A stretch of 64,000 bases of DNA from Symbiopectobacterium purcellii (GTDB taxonomy: Bacteria; Pseudomonadota; Gammaproteobacteria; Enterobacterales; Enterobacteriaceae), in assembly GCF_019797845.1 (NCBI RefSeq), contig NZ_CP081864.1:1116001-1180000 (forward strand), in the 5' to 3' direction. Shown in pieces: positions 21,781-31,621 of the stretch. Under the pieces are notes generated by a model. It saw nothing but the letters and a program-made list of their open reading frames with translations, made no database searches and was not told the DNA's origin. Made by a program: the position numbers and the translations under genes. Every line of letters starts with the position of its first letter. Positions within the stretch are counted from its first letter, which is position 1.

Positions 21781-21946
21781 TATACCCGTCATACTTCAAG
21801 TTGCAGATGCGTTGGCGGCGTTCGTTATTCGGCCCATCCCTGAGCCTCACCTCTTACGAGGCCGCCGCAGGCGGCGTTCAAATCTGTTCCAGACAGATTT
21901 GTCCTTCTCTTGCCGCCTTCCTGCAACCCGAATTATTTAGGGTATA
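21781..21946. repeat. ERIC element, variant with a 78-bp inserted module
   Basis: The outer parts match ERIC: the left end reads TATACCCGTCATACTTCAAG with TTGCAGATGCGTTGG following, and the right end reads GAATTATTTAGGGTATA. The usual centre (CCCGAATCACTTA... and its complement) is missing. In its place 21824-21901 carries a module also found in the ERIC at 23287, which holds two small palindromes (AAATCTG...CAGATTT and GCCGCC...GGCGGC). It lies between sprT and metK, near the 3' end of metK. Confidence 0.85.
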
Positions 21947-21970
21947 AAAGCACGGAATGCCTTGTGGGTG

Positions 21971-23122
21971 TTACAGACCGGCAGAGGCGCGCAGTTGTGC
22001 GGCCTTGTCGGTTTTCTCCCACGGGAAGTGCTCGCGGCCAAAGTGACCGTAAGCGGCAGTTTCCTGATAAATCGGGTGCAGCAGATCGAGCATCTGGATC
22101 AACCCGTAAGGACGCAGATCGAAGAACTCGCGTACTAACTGAGTGAGGCGCTCTGCCGGGATTTTCTCTGTGCCAAAGGTTTCGATCATGATCGAGGTCG
22201 GTTCGGCAACGCCGATGGCGTAGGAAACCTGAATCTCACAGCGATCGGCCAAACCCGCAGCGATGATGTTCTTCGCCACATAACGCGCGGCATAGGCCGC
22301 AGAGCGGTCCACCTTGGACGGATCTTTACCGGAAAACGCACCGCCGCCGTGACGCGCGGCACCGCCGTAGGTATCCACGATAATTTTGCGACCGGTCAAA
22401 CCGCAGTCACCCATCGGGCCACCGATAACAAAACGGCCTGTTGGGTTGATAAAGAATTTGGTGCTGGCAGAGAGCCATTCAGACGGCAGAACCGGCTTGA
22501 TGATCTCTTCCATCACCGCTTCATGCAAATCGCTTTGCGCAATGTCTTCTGCGTGCTGTGTTGACAGGACTACCGCGTCAATACCGACAATTTTGCCGTC
22601 ATCATATTGGAAGGTAACCTGGCTTTTTGCATCCGGGCGCAGCCACGGCAGCGTGCCGTTCTTGCGTACTTCAGCCTGACGCTGTACCAAACGGTGAGCG
22701 TAGGTGATAGGCGCTGGCATCAGTACATCGGTTTCATTGGTGGCATAACCGAACATCAGACCCTGATCGCCCGCACCTTGTTCCAGCGGATTGCTGCGAT
22801 CGACGCCCTGATTGATATCTGGCGATTGTTTGCCGATGGCGCTTAACACGGCGCAGGAGTTGGCATCGAACCCCATCTCGGAGTTGACGTAACCAATCTC
22901 ACGTACCGTACGACGCGTGATCTCTTCAATATCCACCCAGGCGCTGGTGGTGATCTCACCGCCCACTAACACCATACCGGTTTTCACGTAAGTCTCACAG
23001 GCGACGCGCGCCTTGGGGTCTTGTTCCAAAATGGCGTCAAGAACCGCATCAGAGATCTGGTCTGCAATCTTGTCCGGATGCCCTTCAGAAACGGATTCCG
23101 ACGTAAAAAGGTGTTTAGCCAT
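21971..23122 (-). CDS. metK: S-adenosylmethionine synthetase MetK
   Basis: MetK makes S-adenosylmethionine from methionine and ATP, the methyl donor for enzymes such as RsmE here. The 383 residues (E. coli 384) show [20 protein letters not shown] with the ATP-site His and Asp near the N-terminus, the loop region [18 protein letters not shown], and the phosphate-binding [16 protein letters not shown]. It is transcribed away from speA. A degenerate MetJ operator lies 61-84 bases upstream of the start, consistent with repression by MetJ with SAM. Confidence 0.97.
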   Translation of the reverse strand: MAKHLFTSESVSEGHPDKIADQISDAVLDAILEQDPKARVACETYVKTGMVLVGGEITTSAWVDIEEITRRTVREIGYVNSEMGFDANSCAVLSAIGKQSPDINQGVDRSNPLEQGAGDQGLMFGYATNETDVLMPAPITYAHRLVQRQAEVRKNGTLPWLRPDAKSQVTFQYDDGKIVGIDAVVLSTQHAEDIAQSDLHEAVMEEIIKPVLPSEWLSASTKFFINPTGRFVIGGPMGDCGLTGRKIIVDTYGGAARHGGGAFSGKDPSKVDRSAAYAARYVAKNIIAAGLADRCEIQVSYAIGVAEPTSIMIETFGTEKIPAERLTQLVREFFDLRPYGLIQMLDLLHPIYQETAAYGHFGREHFPWEKTDKAAQLRASAGL

Positions 23123-23182
23123 GCGTTTTTATACCTTCAAAGCAAATGCTGTAGTAGTCGCGATGTGTCAGTAAAACAGTAT

Positions 23183-23206
23183 AGATGGATTAACATCTGG
23201 ATGGCT
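23183..23206. promoter_or_regulatory. Candidate MetJ operator upstream of metK
   Basis: Three contiguous 8-mers, AGATGGAT, TAACATCT and GGATGGCT, each match 5 of 8 positions of the met box AGACGTCT. MetJ binds tandem degenerate met boxes, and metK is a known MetJ target in E. coli. The position 61-84 bases upstream of the metK start fits. The individual matches are weak, so this is a proposal. Confidence 0.4.
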
Positions 23207-23286
23207 ATTCTAGGTCACTTGGCGGACGGATTACCAGCGGTTTTTTGTTTCAGGACAGCTATCATCGAAATATTGTATTGCCGTTT

Positions 23287-23522
23287 TCCCCGCCATACTT
23301 CAAGCACGCAGATGCGTTGGCTGCGTTCGTTATTCGGCCCATCCCTGGGCCTCACCTCTGATGAGGCCGCCGCACGCGGCGTTCAAATCTGCTCCCGGCA
23401 GATTTGTCACCCGAATCACTTGCTTGAGTAAGCTCATCGGGATAAATAAATCTCATCCCTGATGATTCACTCTACGGAACAGCACCTGCCGCCTTCCTGC
23501 AACTCGAATTTTTTAGGGTACA
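23287..23522. repeat. Composite ERIC element with a 78-bp insertion and an extended right arm
   Basis: It starts CCCCGCCATACTTCAAGC and ends CTCGAATTTTTTAGGGTACA, both degenerate ERIC ends. The ERIC core CCCGAATCACTTGCTTGAG with AAGCTCATCGGG is present at about 23409-23442. Between the left arm and the core, about 23329-23406 carries the module seen in the ERIC at 21781. To the right of the core are about 50 further bases (ATAAATAAATCTCATCCC...) before the right arm. It lies between metK and speA. Confidence 0.8.
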
Positions 23523-24136
23523 AAAGGTTGAAAAGTGATTTTCATTTTGCTTTTCCCCCCACATATCGGTATAAACGGCGAGCGGTCGCAGTGCGCCGTA
23601 ATGCGTAGCGGAAAGGGTGTACGCTCCCTGTTTTTACCCATAGCCTGACCGCAATCGTTGCGGCGGCACGGAGGTGATAGGTTTAATGATCCACGGTTTG
23701 CCGAGTCCGTTGCAATCGCAACAGGTTTCTTTTGACGTATCGGCGTCAAATACTCAGCCTTTCTTTTTTTCTTCTCACTCTGCTGTTTCCCGAAGTCGCG
23801 TGTCCATGAGCTTAACGCAGGACTCCCGGGCAGGCTGATACGCCTATGTTCAGGGTTTTTGCCGCGTTTGCGTGCGTTGTCTTTCTCGTTTTTTAGGTGT
23901 GTAACCCAACGCGTGTGCTGCTGCCTTAGTCGCGCAGGCACGGATTGTTACGTTTTCTCTCGCGGGTGCGACGGAGTCTGCTAGCGTGTTTTACTACACT
24001 AATAAAGGTCACATAACGGCGGCATACTGCATGCAGCCAGTTTTTTCACTGCTGTTGCCATCAACGTGGATGGACGTAACACAGCGTTTTGGGACAGGTC
24101 GTAATGTGATGAGTGGAATGAATAAAGAGGTTCGTT
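23523..24136. other. Gene-free stretch upstream of speA
   Basis: About 610 bases between the ERIC element and speA. I see no frame with recognisable protein similarity; one 142-codon minus-strand frame starting near 23941 runs into the ERIC end and looks like a chance opening. The speA promoter presumably lies in the right-hand part. No terminator or clear operator was recognised. Confidence 0.5.
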
Positions 24137-26113
24137 ATGTCTGACGATATGATTGAAAATGGCTCGTCAGCGACGGGTAAACGTGAATATTTGCGCTCTA
24201 TGCAAGAGGTGGCCATGAATGACCGCAATGCCAGCGAGATGCTACGGACGTACAACATTGCCTGGTGGGGCAACAACTATTACGACGTGAACGAGTTGGG
24301 GCATATCAGCGTTTGCCCGGATCCGGACGTGCCTGAAGCCCGCGTCGATTTGGCGCGGCTGGTGAAAGAGATGCAGCAGGACAATCAGCGTTTGCCTGCG
24401 CTGTTCTGTTTTCCGCAAATCCTGCAACACCGTTTGCGTTCGATTAACGCCGCGTTTCGTCGTGCGCGTGAGTCCTTCGGCTATGAAGGCGGCTATTTCC
24501 TGGTGTATCCCATCAAGGTTAACCAGCATCGGCGTGTGATTGAATCGCTGGTGAATTCAGGTGAACCGCTGGGACTGGAAGCGGGCTCAAAAGCTGAATT
24601 GATGGCAGTGTTGGGACATGCGGGTATGACGCGCACGGTGATCGTGTGTAACGGTTACAAAGATCGCGAATACATCCGTCTGGCGCTGATCGGCGAGAAA
24701 TTGGGGCACAAGGTGTATCTGGTCATCGAGAAGATGTCCGAGATTAAACTGGTGCTGGAAGAGGCCGAGCAACTCAACGTAGTGCCCCGCCTCGGCGTGC
24801 GTGCGCGTCTGGCCTCGCAAGGTTCTGGCAAGTGGCAATCCAGCGGCGGCGAAAAATCCAAATTTGGTCTGGCCGCCGTACAGGTTCTGCAACTGGTCGA
24901 GATGCTGCGCGAAGCAGGGCGTTTGGACAGCCTGCAACTGTTGCACTTCCATCTCGGCTCTCAGTTGGCCAATATTCGCGATATCGCCACGGGCGTGCGT
25001 GAATCTGCCCGTTTCTATGTGGAGCTGCACAAGCTGGGCGTCAACATTCAGTGTTTCGACGTCGGTGGTGGATTGGGCGTGGATTATGAGGGCACTCGTT
25101 CTCAGTCCGACTGCTCGGTAAACTATGGCCTGAACGAATACGCCAATAACGTGATTTGGGGCATTGGCGATGCCTGTAACGAGCATGGCTTGCCGCACCC
25201 GATGGTGATCACTGAATCCGGGCGTGCGGTGACCGCACACCACACGGTGCTGGTGTCCAATATCATTGGGGTAGAGCGCAACGAATTCAGCGAGCCGACG
25301 CCGCCGGAAGAGGACGATCCTCGTGCGTTGGAAAGCCTGTGGTCAACCTGGCAGGAGATCAAAATGCCGGGAACGCGGCGTTCCTTGCGTGAATGGTTGC
25401 ACGACAGCCAGATGGATTTGCATGATGTGCATACTCAATATACGCACGGGATGTTAAATCTGACGCAGCGGGCAAAAGCGGAGCAACTTTATCTCAGCAT
25501 CTGCCAGCAGATTCAGCAACAGCTTGATCCCAGCAACCGTGCGCACCGTCCAATCATCGACGAATTACAGGAGCGCATGGCGGATAAATTGTATGTGAAT
25601 TTTTCGCTGTTCCAGTCGATGCCGGATGCGTGGGGGATCGATCAACTGTTCCCGGTGCTGCCGCTAGAAGGTCTGGACAAACTGCCTGAGCGCCGCGCTG
25701 TACTGCTGGATATTACCTGTGACTCGGATGGGACCATCGACCATTACATTGATGGTGATGGTATCGCGACCACCATGCCGATGCCGCCTTATGATCCGGA
25801 AAACCCGCCGCTGCTGGGCTTCTTTATGATTGGTGCCTATCAGGAAATCCTGGGCAACATGCATAACCTGTTTGGCGATACGGCGACGGTGGATGTTTAC
25901 GTGTTCCAAGACGGCTCCATTGAACTGGAAGAGTCTGATGAAGGGAATACGGTGGCAGACATGCTGGAATACGTCCAGTTGGATCCCGAAGTTCTGATGG
26001 CCCGTTTCCGCGATCAGGTGAAGGAAACCAACCTGCCTGCCGACATTCAGTCGCAGTTCCTGGATGAGTTCGAAAGTGGGCTGTATGGCTACACTTACCT
26101 TGAAGATGCCTAA
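24137..26113 (+). CDS. speA: Biosynthetic arginine decarboxylase SpeA
   Basis: SpeA decarboxylates arginine to agmatine with PLP, starting the agmatine route to putrescine. The 658 residues match the E. coli precursor length. [18 protein letters not shown] carries the PLP lysine near residue 127; [30 protein letters not shown] and [19 protein letters not shown] follow, and the second active-site region is [30 protein letters not shown] precedes the ATG. In E. coli agmatinase SpeB follows; here a terminator comes 19 bases after the stop and no speB is in the window, so agmatine use needs another enzyme elsewhere. Confidence 0.97.
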   Translation: MSDDMIENGSSATGKREYLRSMQEVAMNDRNASEMLRTYNIAWWGNNYYDVNELGHISVCPDPDVPEARVDLARLVKEMQQDNQRLPALFCFPQILQHRLRSINAAFRRARESFGYEGGYFLVYPIKVNQHRRVIESLVNSGEPLGLEAGSKAELMAVLGHAGMTRTVIVCNGYKDREYIRLALIGEKLGHKVYLVIEKMSEIKLVLEEAEQLNVVPRLGVRARLASQGSGKWQSSGGEKSKFGLAAVQVLQLVEMLREAGRLDSLQLLHFHLGSQLANIRDIATGVRESARFYVELHKLGVNIQCFDVGGGLGVDYEGTRSQSDCSVNYGLNEYANNVIWGIGDACNEHGLPHPMVITESGRAVTAHHTVLVSNIIGVERNEFSEPTPPEEDDPRALESLWSTWQEIKMPGTRRSLREWLHDSQMDLHDVHTQYTHGMLNLTQRAKAEQLYLSICQQIQQQLDPSNRAHRPIIDELQERMADKLYVNFSLFQSMPDAWGIDQLFPVLPLEGLDKLPERRAVLLDITCDSDGTIDHYIDGDGIATTMPMPPYDPENPPLLGFFMIGAYQEILGNMHNLFGDTATVDVYVFQDGSIELEESDEGNTVADMLEYVQLDPEVLMARFRDQVKETNLPADIQSQFLDEFESGLYGYTYLEDA

Positions 26114-26131
26114 TCTGAAGGCATAAGGAAG

Positions 26132-26157
26132 AAAAGGAGGCGTTAGCCTCCTTTTTT
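26132..26157 (+). terminator. Terminator after speA
   Basis: AAAAGGAGGC (26132-26141) pairs with GCCTCCTTTT (26146-26155) around GTTA, with the T run continuing to 26157. Its A-rich left side also suits minus-strand transcripts arriving from the LuxR gene at 26184. Confidence 0.9.
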
Positions 26158-26183
26158 ATTTCGGTTTACGGCATCCGACGCGC

Positions 26184-26771
26184 TTAAGGCGCGTTTTCGC
26201 TGCTTTCACTCAGTTTAATGATTTTTCGCTTAAACAGGATGGTGGCAATCAGCAGCAGGGAGTTCTTGTCGTGCACGCCATATTTGTTTAACAGCCTGGC
26301 TTTGCTGTTCAGTACTGACTTTTTATTAATTCCCACCCGTTCCGCGATCACGTCTGGAGAATATCCCTCACTCCAGTAGCGAAATACCGCATGCTCGGAT
26401 TTAGAGAGTCTCACTGGCTGAGCGGCACCACTCTCATGAATTTCTTTTACGTTCAACACGTTATAAAAGTAGCTAATGGGCGTTGATTTAGGAATAAGCA
26501 CCGTTTTTTCATCAATGCAAACAGGTTCATGGTTTGAATTATTGATAATGATGAAAACGGAAACAATGTCATAAAAGTGACATTTTATCGATGCGTAGTA
26601 TTCCTCGAAGCCTTCACTCGCGCCATCGATGATAAAAATGCATTTTTTTCTTCCTTGGGGTATCAATGTAAATCGGTTTGCGGACTTTACATGCAGCGTA
26701 GAGACACGTGAAAAAATTTCACGTAAGCCGACAAGCGTAAAGTTGCATTTGCTAAAAATTCTCATATCCAT
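26184..26771 (-). CDS. LuxR-type DNA-binding regulator
   Basis: A 195-residue regulator not assigned to a named gene. The C-terminus (about residues 122-180) is a LuxR/GerE helix-turn-helix: LSKSEHAVFRYWSEGYSPDVIAERVGINKKSVLNSKARLLNKYG, shown here only by its key words LSKSEHAVF, GYSPDVIAERVG and KARLLNKYG. The N-terminal 120 residues show no recognised sensor or phospho-acceptor domain and resemble the RcsA-like group in layout. The gene and the 570 bases upstream are much richer in A and T than the flanking genes, and it occupies the place of speB in E. coli, suggesting acquired DNA. The start could be the ATG at 26771 or the one two codons downstream; neither has a strong ribosome-binding site. 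Confidence 0.75.
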   Translation of the reverse strand: MDMRIFSKCNFTLVGLREIFSRVSTLHVKSANRFTLIPQGRKKCIFIIDGASEGFEEYYASIKCHFYDIVSVFIIINNSNHEPVCIDEKTVLIPKSTPISYFYNVLNVKEIHESGAAQPVRLSKSEHAVFRYWSEGYSPDVIAERVGINKKSVLNSKARLLNKYGVHDKNSLLLIATILFKRKIIKLSESSENAP

Positions 26772-27340
26772 GGTGTTTTGACTTTATGAGTTTATTTAAA
26801 AAAAACATATCTCAAATATTGTTGTCAATATTGCGCTCGTCGGGTTAGTCATCCAAAAATCACTGTGAAATAATCTGAAATATTTATCTGTTTTACGGAT
26901 CCACTATCTCAAAAATAGGACTAAAGAAAATAACCATCCTATCTCAATGATAAAATTGACAAATTTCTACAACTCTCGCGTGGCTATCATATCAAATTTA
27001 GGGAATTTTCCTATTAAAAAATATAATGTATTGAAAATACAGTGTGTTACGCTATTTAATTAATAGGTATTGGCGAAAAGATTAATTAGTATAATTGATT
27101 GAATTTTTATTATTAATTACTTTTGTTTATTTTAATAATGGTGGGGTATTGATGAAGGTCAACATCTGTTATTTCTTATGCCGTCAGAAGGGGCATCATC
27201 GTTATTATGAATTATCCCTATAGGTTAAATGGTCTTTCTGTTAAGGACAAAATAATAACGTAGGCGCAACAATCCCTTCAGCAGATAATTGCAGCGATGT
27301 ACCGATGTGATACTTCGCTGCGGTGAGTGTATCGGTTAGG
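26772..27340. other. AT-rich gene-free stretch upstream of the LuxR-type gene
   Basis: About 570 bases made mostly of A and T runs, with no coding frame that looks real. It probably contains the promoter of the minus-strand LuxR-type gene; several TATAAT-like and TTGACA-like words are visible but AT-rich DNA produces these by chance. Such composition is typical of H-NS-bound acquired DNA in enterobacteria. Confidence 0.5.
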
Positions 27341-28093
27341 TTACTTGCCTGCGGCGATACGATCGCGAATATGTTGCGCGCGTTCTTCGGCGGCAGGGTG
27401 TGAATCAAACATACTGCTTTGTCGGCCCGCATCCAGTTTGGCCAATTTTTCAAAGCTGCTGGCTAACCCCTGCTGGTCGATGTTACGCCGTTTTAGCAAG
27501 TCGAAAGAGTAGTCGTCGGCCTGACGCTCTTGCGTTTGAGAAAACTGAGCATTCACCAACTGTTCTCCCATATCAGCCAACTGGGATTGTGATAACGAGG
27601 TTGCCATGCCGCCTGCCGAGGCGACGGCAGTGCGGGCCGCGCTGGTGGCATAGGCCACCTGCATCGCCTTACGGCTATGACCTAAGGCCACATGCCCCAT
27701 TTCATGCCCCAGCACCCCTTCGACTTCATTGTCCGTCATGATATCCATCAATCCGCTGTAGACGCGAATGCAGCCATTGGCCATTGCCCAGGCATTCACG
27801 TCTTTAGTCAGGTACACCTTATAGTTAGCGGGAGTGCCATTGATGTCGTGCCCGAGCGCATCGGCGATGCTGTTCAGTCGTTTCGTATAGCTGCTATCGG
27901 CGGGGGCGATGTTGGCCTCTTTATCCATTTGTGCACAAGACTGTTCGCTGAGCGTTTTGACTTGCGCATCGCTCAGTGTTGCCGCCTGAAACGCCTGCAC
28001 CCCAGATTGCATCAGCGTGTTGTTATCCAGATTTTGACAGCCGCTCAGCAGGCTGGTGATAGTCAGAGCTAACAGCGGTATTCTGATCCTCAT
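27341..28093 (-). CDS. loiP: Outer-membrane lipoprotein metalloprotease LoiP (YggG)
   Basis: LoiP is an M48-family zinc protease that, with BepA, cleaves proteins in the E. coli outer membrane. It has 250 residues (E. coli 252). MRIRIPLLALTITSLLSGC ends in a lipobox, with the acylated Cys at residue 19. The zinc motif is GHEMGHVALGH near residue 130, and the third-ligand region is ERQADDYSFDLL. The frame opens 11 codons further upstream, but the start at 28093 puts the signal peptide at the N-terminus. It lies beside tktA as in E. coli. Confidence 0.94.
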   Translation of the reverse strand: MRIRIPLLALTITSLLSGCQNLDNNTLMQSGVQAFQAATLSDAQVKTLSEQSCAQMDKEANIAPADSSYTKRLNSIADALGHDINGTPANYKVYLTKDVNAWAMANGCIRVYSGLMDIMTDNEVEGVLGHEMGHVALGHSRKAMQVAYATSAARTAVASAGGMATSLSQSQLADMGEQLVNAQFSQTQERQADDYSFDLLKRRNIDQQGLASSFEKLAKLDAGRQSSMFDSHPAAEERAQHIRDRIAAGK

Positions 28094-28463
28094 ACCCTTA
28101 TTTTCCTCACTGGTTTCTAGACACATGCAGGTTCTGCTGACGGTAAGGCAGAAACGATGTTCTTTTTAATCGACCACTATGATGAAACTCGGTTTCAAAA
28201 TAGAGGAAAGCGAATGGTCTTAATATCGGAAAACGGCGAATTCACTCGCACTTTCAGCAGGGTTTGTTGCATGTATGATAGTTAAAATCCTGTTTGGCGC
28301 AAAATAGCCATGAAATCCTGTTATTTCGCCAATGGTTCCATGTGCAATCGCCTGCATTTTCATGTACATTTATAGCCATCTCTCTTTGGTCTTCCTGGCT
28401 AACGTATTGATTGTTAAACGTATGTTTGGCAAGACATCTGTTCAATCCGATCTGGAGTAAAGC
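28094..28463. other. Divergent intergenic region loiP/tktA
   Basis: 370 bases hold the promoters of minus-strand loiP and plus-strand tktA. The only structured sequence I see is the palindrome at 28183-28197, listed separately. GATCTGGAGTAAAGC precedes the tktA ATG and supplies its ribosome-binding site. No small gene was recognised. Confidence 0.5.
28183..28197. promoter_or_regulatory. KdgR-box-like palindrome
   Basis: TGAAAC at 28183-28188 and GTTTCA at 28192-28197 are perfect inverted arms around TCG. This has the form of the KdgR operator core (TGAAAC, three bases, GTTTCA) known in pectinolytic enterobacteria. It is 90 bases upstream of loiP and 266 bases upstream of tktA. The regulator and target are not established. 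Confidence 0.4.
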
Positions 28464-30458
28464 ATGTCCTCTCGTAAAGAACTTGCCAACGCAATCCGTG
28501 CACTCAGCATGGATGGCGTGCAAAAAGCCAAATCCGGTCACCCGGGCGCACCCATGGGTATGGCAGATATCGCCGAAGTCCTGTGGCGCGATTACCTTAA
28601 TCACAACCCGGCTAACCCGCACTGGGCCAACCGCGACCGTTTCGTTCTCTCCAACGGTCACGCTTCCATGCTCATCTACAGCCTACTGCACCTCACCGGC
28701 TACAACCTACCGATTGAAGCGCTCAAGAATTTCCGCCAACTGCATTCCAAAACCCCGGGGCACCCGGAGTACGGTTACACCGACGGCGTGGAAACCACCA
28801 CCGGCCCACTCGGGCAGGGTATCGCCAACGCGGTCGGCATGGCCCTGGCGGAACGCACGCTGGCGGCGCAGTTCAACCGCCCGGGTCACGATATCGTTGA
28901 CCACTTCACCTACGTGTTCATGGGTGATGGCTGCATGATGGAAGGCATCTCCCATGAGGTGTGCTCGCTGGCCGGTACCCTGAAGCTGGGCAAGCTGGTG
29001 GCGTTCTATGATGACAACGGCATCTCCATTGACGGTCACGTGGAAGGCTGGTTTATCGATGACACCGCAGCACGCTTTGAAGCGTACGGCTGGCACGTGG
29101 TGCGTGGGGTCGACGGCCATGACGCCGATGCCATCACCCGCGCTGTCGAGCAGGCGCGCGCGGTAACGGACAAACCGTCTCTGCTGATGTGCAAAACCGT
29201 GATTGGTTTTGGTTCACCGAACAAGGCCGGCACGCACGATTCCCACGGTGCGCCGCTGGGTGACGCTGAAGTGGCCGCTTCACGCGAACAGCTGGGCTGG
29301 AAATACCCGCCGTTTGAAATCCCTGCTGACATCTATGCCGCCTGGGATGCCAAGGCGGCTGGCGCACAGAAAGAAAGTGCCTGGCGCGAGACGTTTGCCG
29401 CCTATGCCAAGGCCTATCCGGAACTGGCTGCCGAATTCAAACGCCGCACCGTTGGCGACCTGCCGACCAACTGGCAGGCTGATGCTCAGAAATTCATTGA
29501 AGCGCTGCAAGCCAACCCGGCGAAAATTGCCAGCCGCAAAGCCTCGCAGAACGCGCTGGAAGCCTACGGCAAGCTGCTGCCGGAATTCCTCGGCGGCTCT
29601 GCCGACCTGGCACCGAGCAACCTGACCATCTGGTCCGGCTCGGTCTCGCTGGATAAAGACCCGGCAGGCAACTACATCCACTACGGGGTGCGCGAGTTCG
29701 GCATGACCGCCATCGCCAACGGTCTGGCGCTGTACGGCGGCTTCCTGCCGTATACCGCGACCTTCCTGATGTTTGTGGAATATGCCCGTAACGCGGTGCG
29801 TATGGCCGCACTGATGAAAATCCGCAGCATCTACGTCTATACCCATGACTCCATCGGTCTGGGTGAAGACGGCCCGACGCACCAGCCGGTAGAGCAAATG
29901 GCGAGCCTGCGCGTGACACCAAACATGAGCACCTGGCGTCCGGCGGATCAGGTAGAAACCGCGGTGGCCTGGAAATACGCCATCGAGCGCAAGGATGGCC
30001 CGACAGCGCTGATCCTGTCGCGTCAAAACCTGGCCCAACAGGCACGCACCGCGCAGCAACTGGCGGACGTGGCGAAAGGCGCTTACGTGCTGAAAGACAG
30101 CGACGGCCAGCCGGACCTGATCCTGATTGCTACCGGTTCAGAAGTGGAACTGGCGGTGGCGGCTTACGACGTGCTGAGCGCACAGGGCCACAAGGTACGT
30201 GTGGTTTCCATGCCGTCCACCGATGCGTTCGACAAGCAGGAAGCGGCCTACCGTGAAGCGGTGCTGCCGAAAGCGGTGAGCGCCCGCGTGGCGATCGAAG
30301 CGGGCATTGCTGACTACTGGTACAAGTATGTCGGCCTGAACGGGGCGATTGTGGGCATGACGAGCTTCGGCGAATCGGCTCCGGCGGAAAAACTGTTCGA
30401 GGTGTTTGGCTTTACGGTGGATAACGTGGTGGCAAAGGCCAGCGCGCTGCTGAAGTAA
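28464..30458 (+). CDS. tktA: Transketolase TktA
   Basis: Transketolase moves two-carbon ketol units between sugar phosphates using thiamine diphosphate, linking the pentose phosphate pathway to glycolysis. It has 664 residues (E. coli TktA 663). [19 protein letters not shown] is at the N-terminus, the ThDP-binding [18 protein letters not shown] near residue 154, the [11 protein letters not shown] loop after it, and [16 protein letters not shown] near residue 470. The low number of rare codons suggests strong expression. A terminator follows 20 bases after the stop. Confidence 0.97.
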   Translation: MSSRKELANAIRALSMDGVQKAKSGHPGAPMGMADIAEVLWRDYLNHNPANPHWANRDRFVLSNGHASMLIYSLLHLTGYNLPIEALKNFRQLHSKTPGHPEYGYTDGVETTTGPLGQGIANAVGMALAERTLAAQFNRPGHDIVDHFTYVFMGDGCMMEGISHEVCSLAGTLKLGKLVAFYDDNGISIDGHVEGWFIDDTAARFEAYGWHVVRGVDGHDADAITRAVEQARAVTDKPSLLMCKTVIGFGSPNKAGTHDSHGAPLGDAEVAASREQLGWKYPPFEIPADIYAAWDAKAAGAQKESAWRETFAAYAKAYPELAAEFKRRTVGDLPTNWQADAQKFIEALQANPAKIASRKASQNALEAYGKLLPEFLGGSADLAPSNLTIWSGSVSLDKDPAGNYIHYGVREFGMTAIANGLALYGGFLPYTATFLMFVEYARNAVRMAALMKIRSIYVYTHDSIGLGEDGPTHQPVEQMASLRVTPNMSTWRPADQVETAVAWKYAIERKDGPTALILSRQNLAQQARTAQQLADVAKGAYVLKDSDGQPDLILIATGSEVELAVAAYDVLSAQGHKVRVVSMPSTDAFDKQEAAYREAVLPKAVSARVAIEAGIADYWYKYVGLNGAIVGMTSFGESAPAEKLFEVFGFTVDNVVAKASALLK

Positions 30459-30478
30459 GTCTTCGGGTTTAATCGTAT

Positions 30479-30508
30479 AAAACGGCGTCTGTTAGACGCC
30501 GTTTTTTT
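30479..30508. terminator. Bidirectional terminator between tktA and the IclR-type gene
   Basis: AAAACGGCGTCT at 30479-30490 pairs perfectly with AGACGCCGTTTT at 30494-30505 around a GTT loop, followed by more T. It serves tktA and, through its A run, the minus-strand IclR-type gene ending at 30518. Confidence 0.92.
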
Positions 30509-30517
30509 ATGCCTGAT

Positions 30518-31381
30518 TTACTTCCCCAACTGCCGGGAGATATGGGCAGCGGTGCGGCACAGTGGGTCGATAATCCATTCCAGCTTTGCCGGGTCGATAT
30601 CCAGCACCGTGCCAACCGCACTGATGGCGGCAATGACCTGCCCACTGCTGTCGGTTATCGGCGCGGCAAGGCAGCGGATATTAACGATATCTTCTTCATT
30701 ATCAAACGCCCATCCCTGCTGACGAACACCGATGAGATGCTGGCGATAGGCGTCTGGCGAGGTGAGCGTACTGGCTGTTTTCGTTTGCCAGCCGATATGG
30801 CTGAGCTTTTTTTCCAACGCCTGTTCCGGTAACCAGGCAAGCAGCACCTTGCCCAGCGAGGAGCTGTGCAGTGACAGGCGTTTTCCTACCCAGGTGTTGA
30901 CCTGAATGCTGCTGTTGCCTTCAACCTTCAAAAGATAAACCGCTTCGCTCCCTTCCATCACGCCCAGATGGCACGTTAACTGAAGTTCCTGTGCCAAGGC
31001 CTTCAACGCGGGTAAGGCAAATTCTTCAATGCGTCGTTGATTTGCTGCGATGGTGCCCAGTTCAAACAGCTTCAGCCCCAGAATATATCCCCCCTGCACC
31101 GGTTGCTGCTGTAAGGCACCCAGTTGGCACAGCGTGGTGACCAGGTGGTGGCAACTGCTGCTGGGAAGTCCCAGGCGGTCTTTTATCGCTGTCAGGTTAA
31201 GCCCCGGTTCCTTGGCAATCAGATTGAGTATTGCAAACCCTTTGGTTAACGCCGGTGCGGTGGATTTTGTCGCGAGAGAAAGGGCATCGCTAGCGTCAAC
31301 GGGTGCATGTGCTTCTGGGGTGTCAGCTGCATTTTTCTCAATGATTTGAGACGTGACGCAGGTTTCTGGCTTTTTTTTCAT
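30518..31381 (-). CDS. IclR-family transcriptional regulator of the accessory cluster
   Basis: A 287-residue IclR-type regulator. After a 40-residue N-terminal extension rich in Ala and Thr, a winged helix-turn-helix begins at ALTKGFAILNLIAKEPGLNLTAIKDRLGLPSSS (key words ALTKGFAILN and LPSSSCHHLV). The effector domain shows LKALAQELQLTCHLGVMEG, LSLHSSSLGKVLLAWLP and, near the C-terminus, RCLAAPITDSSGQVIAAISAVG. The start at MKKKPETCV has AAGGTG about eight bases before it; the frame is open 35 codons upstream, through the promoter. It is divergent from the oxidoreductase with a palindrome between them, so it probably controls the adjacent sugar cluster. Its ligand is unknown. Confidence 0.85.
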   Translation of the reverse strand: MKKKPETCVTSQIIEKNAADTPEAHAPVDASDALSLATKSTAPALTKGFAILNLIAKEPGLNLTAIKDRLGLPSSSCHHLVTTLCQLGALQQQPVQGGYILGLKLFELGTIAANQRRIEEFALPALKALAQELQLTCHLGVMEGSEAVYLLKVEGNSSIQVNTWVGKRLSLHSSSLGKVLLAWLPEQALEKKLSHIGWQTKTASTLTSPDAYRQHLIGVRQQGWAFDNEEDIVNIRCLAAPITDSSGQVIAAISAVGTVLDIDPAKLEWIIDPLCRTAAHISRQLGK

Positions 31382-31439
31382 CTTGTGCACCTTATTGTTG
31401 GCCACTATACTGACTTTAAATTCCATATATAAAAAATGA

Positions 31440-31455
31440 TTTCCATATGTGGAAA
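31440..31455. promoter_or_regulatory. Palindromic operator between the IclR-type and oxidoreductase genes
   Basis: TTTCCATATGTGGAAA has perfect six-base arms TTTCCA and TGGAAA. It lies 59 bases upstream of the IclR-type start and 167 bases upstream of the oxidoreductase start. The complement of 39844-39859, just upstream of the aldolase gene, is TTTCCGTATGTGGAAA, a 15/16 match. IclR-family operators commonly have this kind of TTTCCA/TGGAAA symmetry. Confidence 0.65.
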
Positions 31456-31621
31456 ATATAGCGAGCGGATAGGATGCTGTCAACACATTAGATAGCGCTT
31501 GTTACACGCTGTCAGCCATTCGCTACAGAAAGTGATATCGGGATACCGTTTTTTTTAGATCCAAGGTGATGCTCAGCCAGGGTTCACACCAGTGAAAGCA
31601 GTTAATAACTACGGAGTCGTT

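Noticed and set aside
21870..21900. tRNA-like words (GTTCAAATCTG) in the intergenic region
   Set aside because: They belong to the module inside the ERIC element; no cloverleaf or acceptor stem surrounds them.
23513..23941. 142-codon minus-strand frame upstream of speA
   Set aside because: Its end lies in the ERIC right arm, it has an unusual Arg/Lys/Pro-rich composition, and it has no clear ribosome-binding site or similarity.
26772..27240. Possible small genes in the AT-rich region
   Set aside because: Only very short frames with no ribosome-binding sites; AT-rich DNA gives stop codons too often to support a call.
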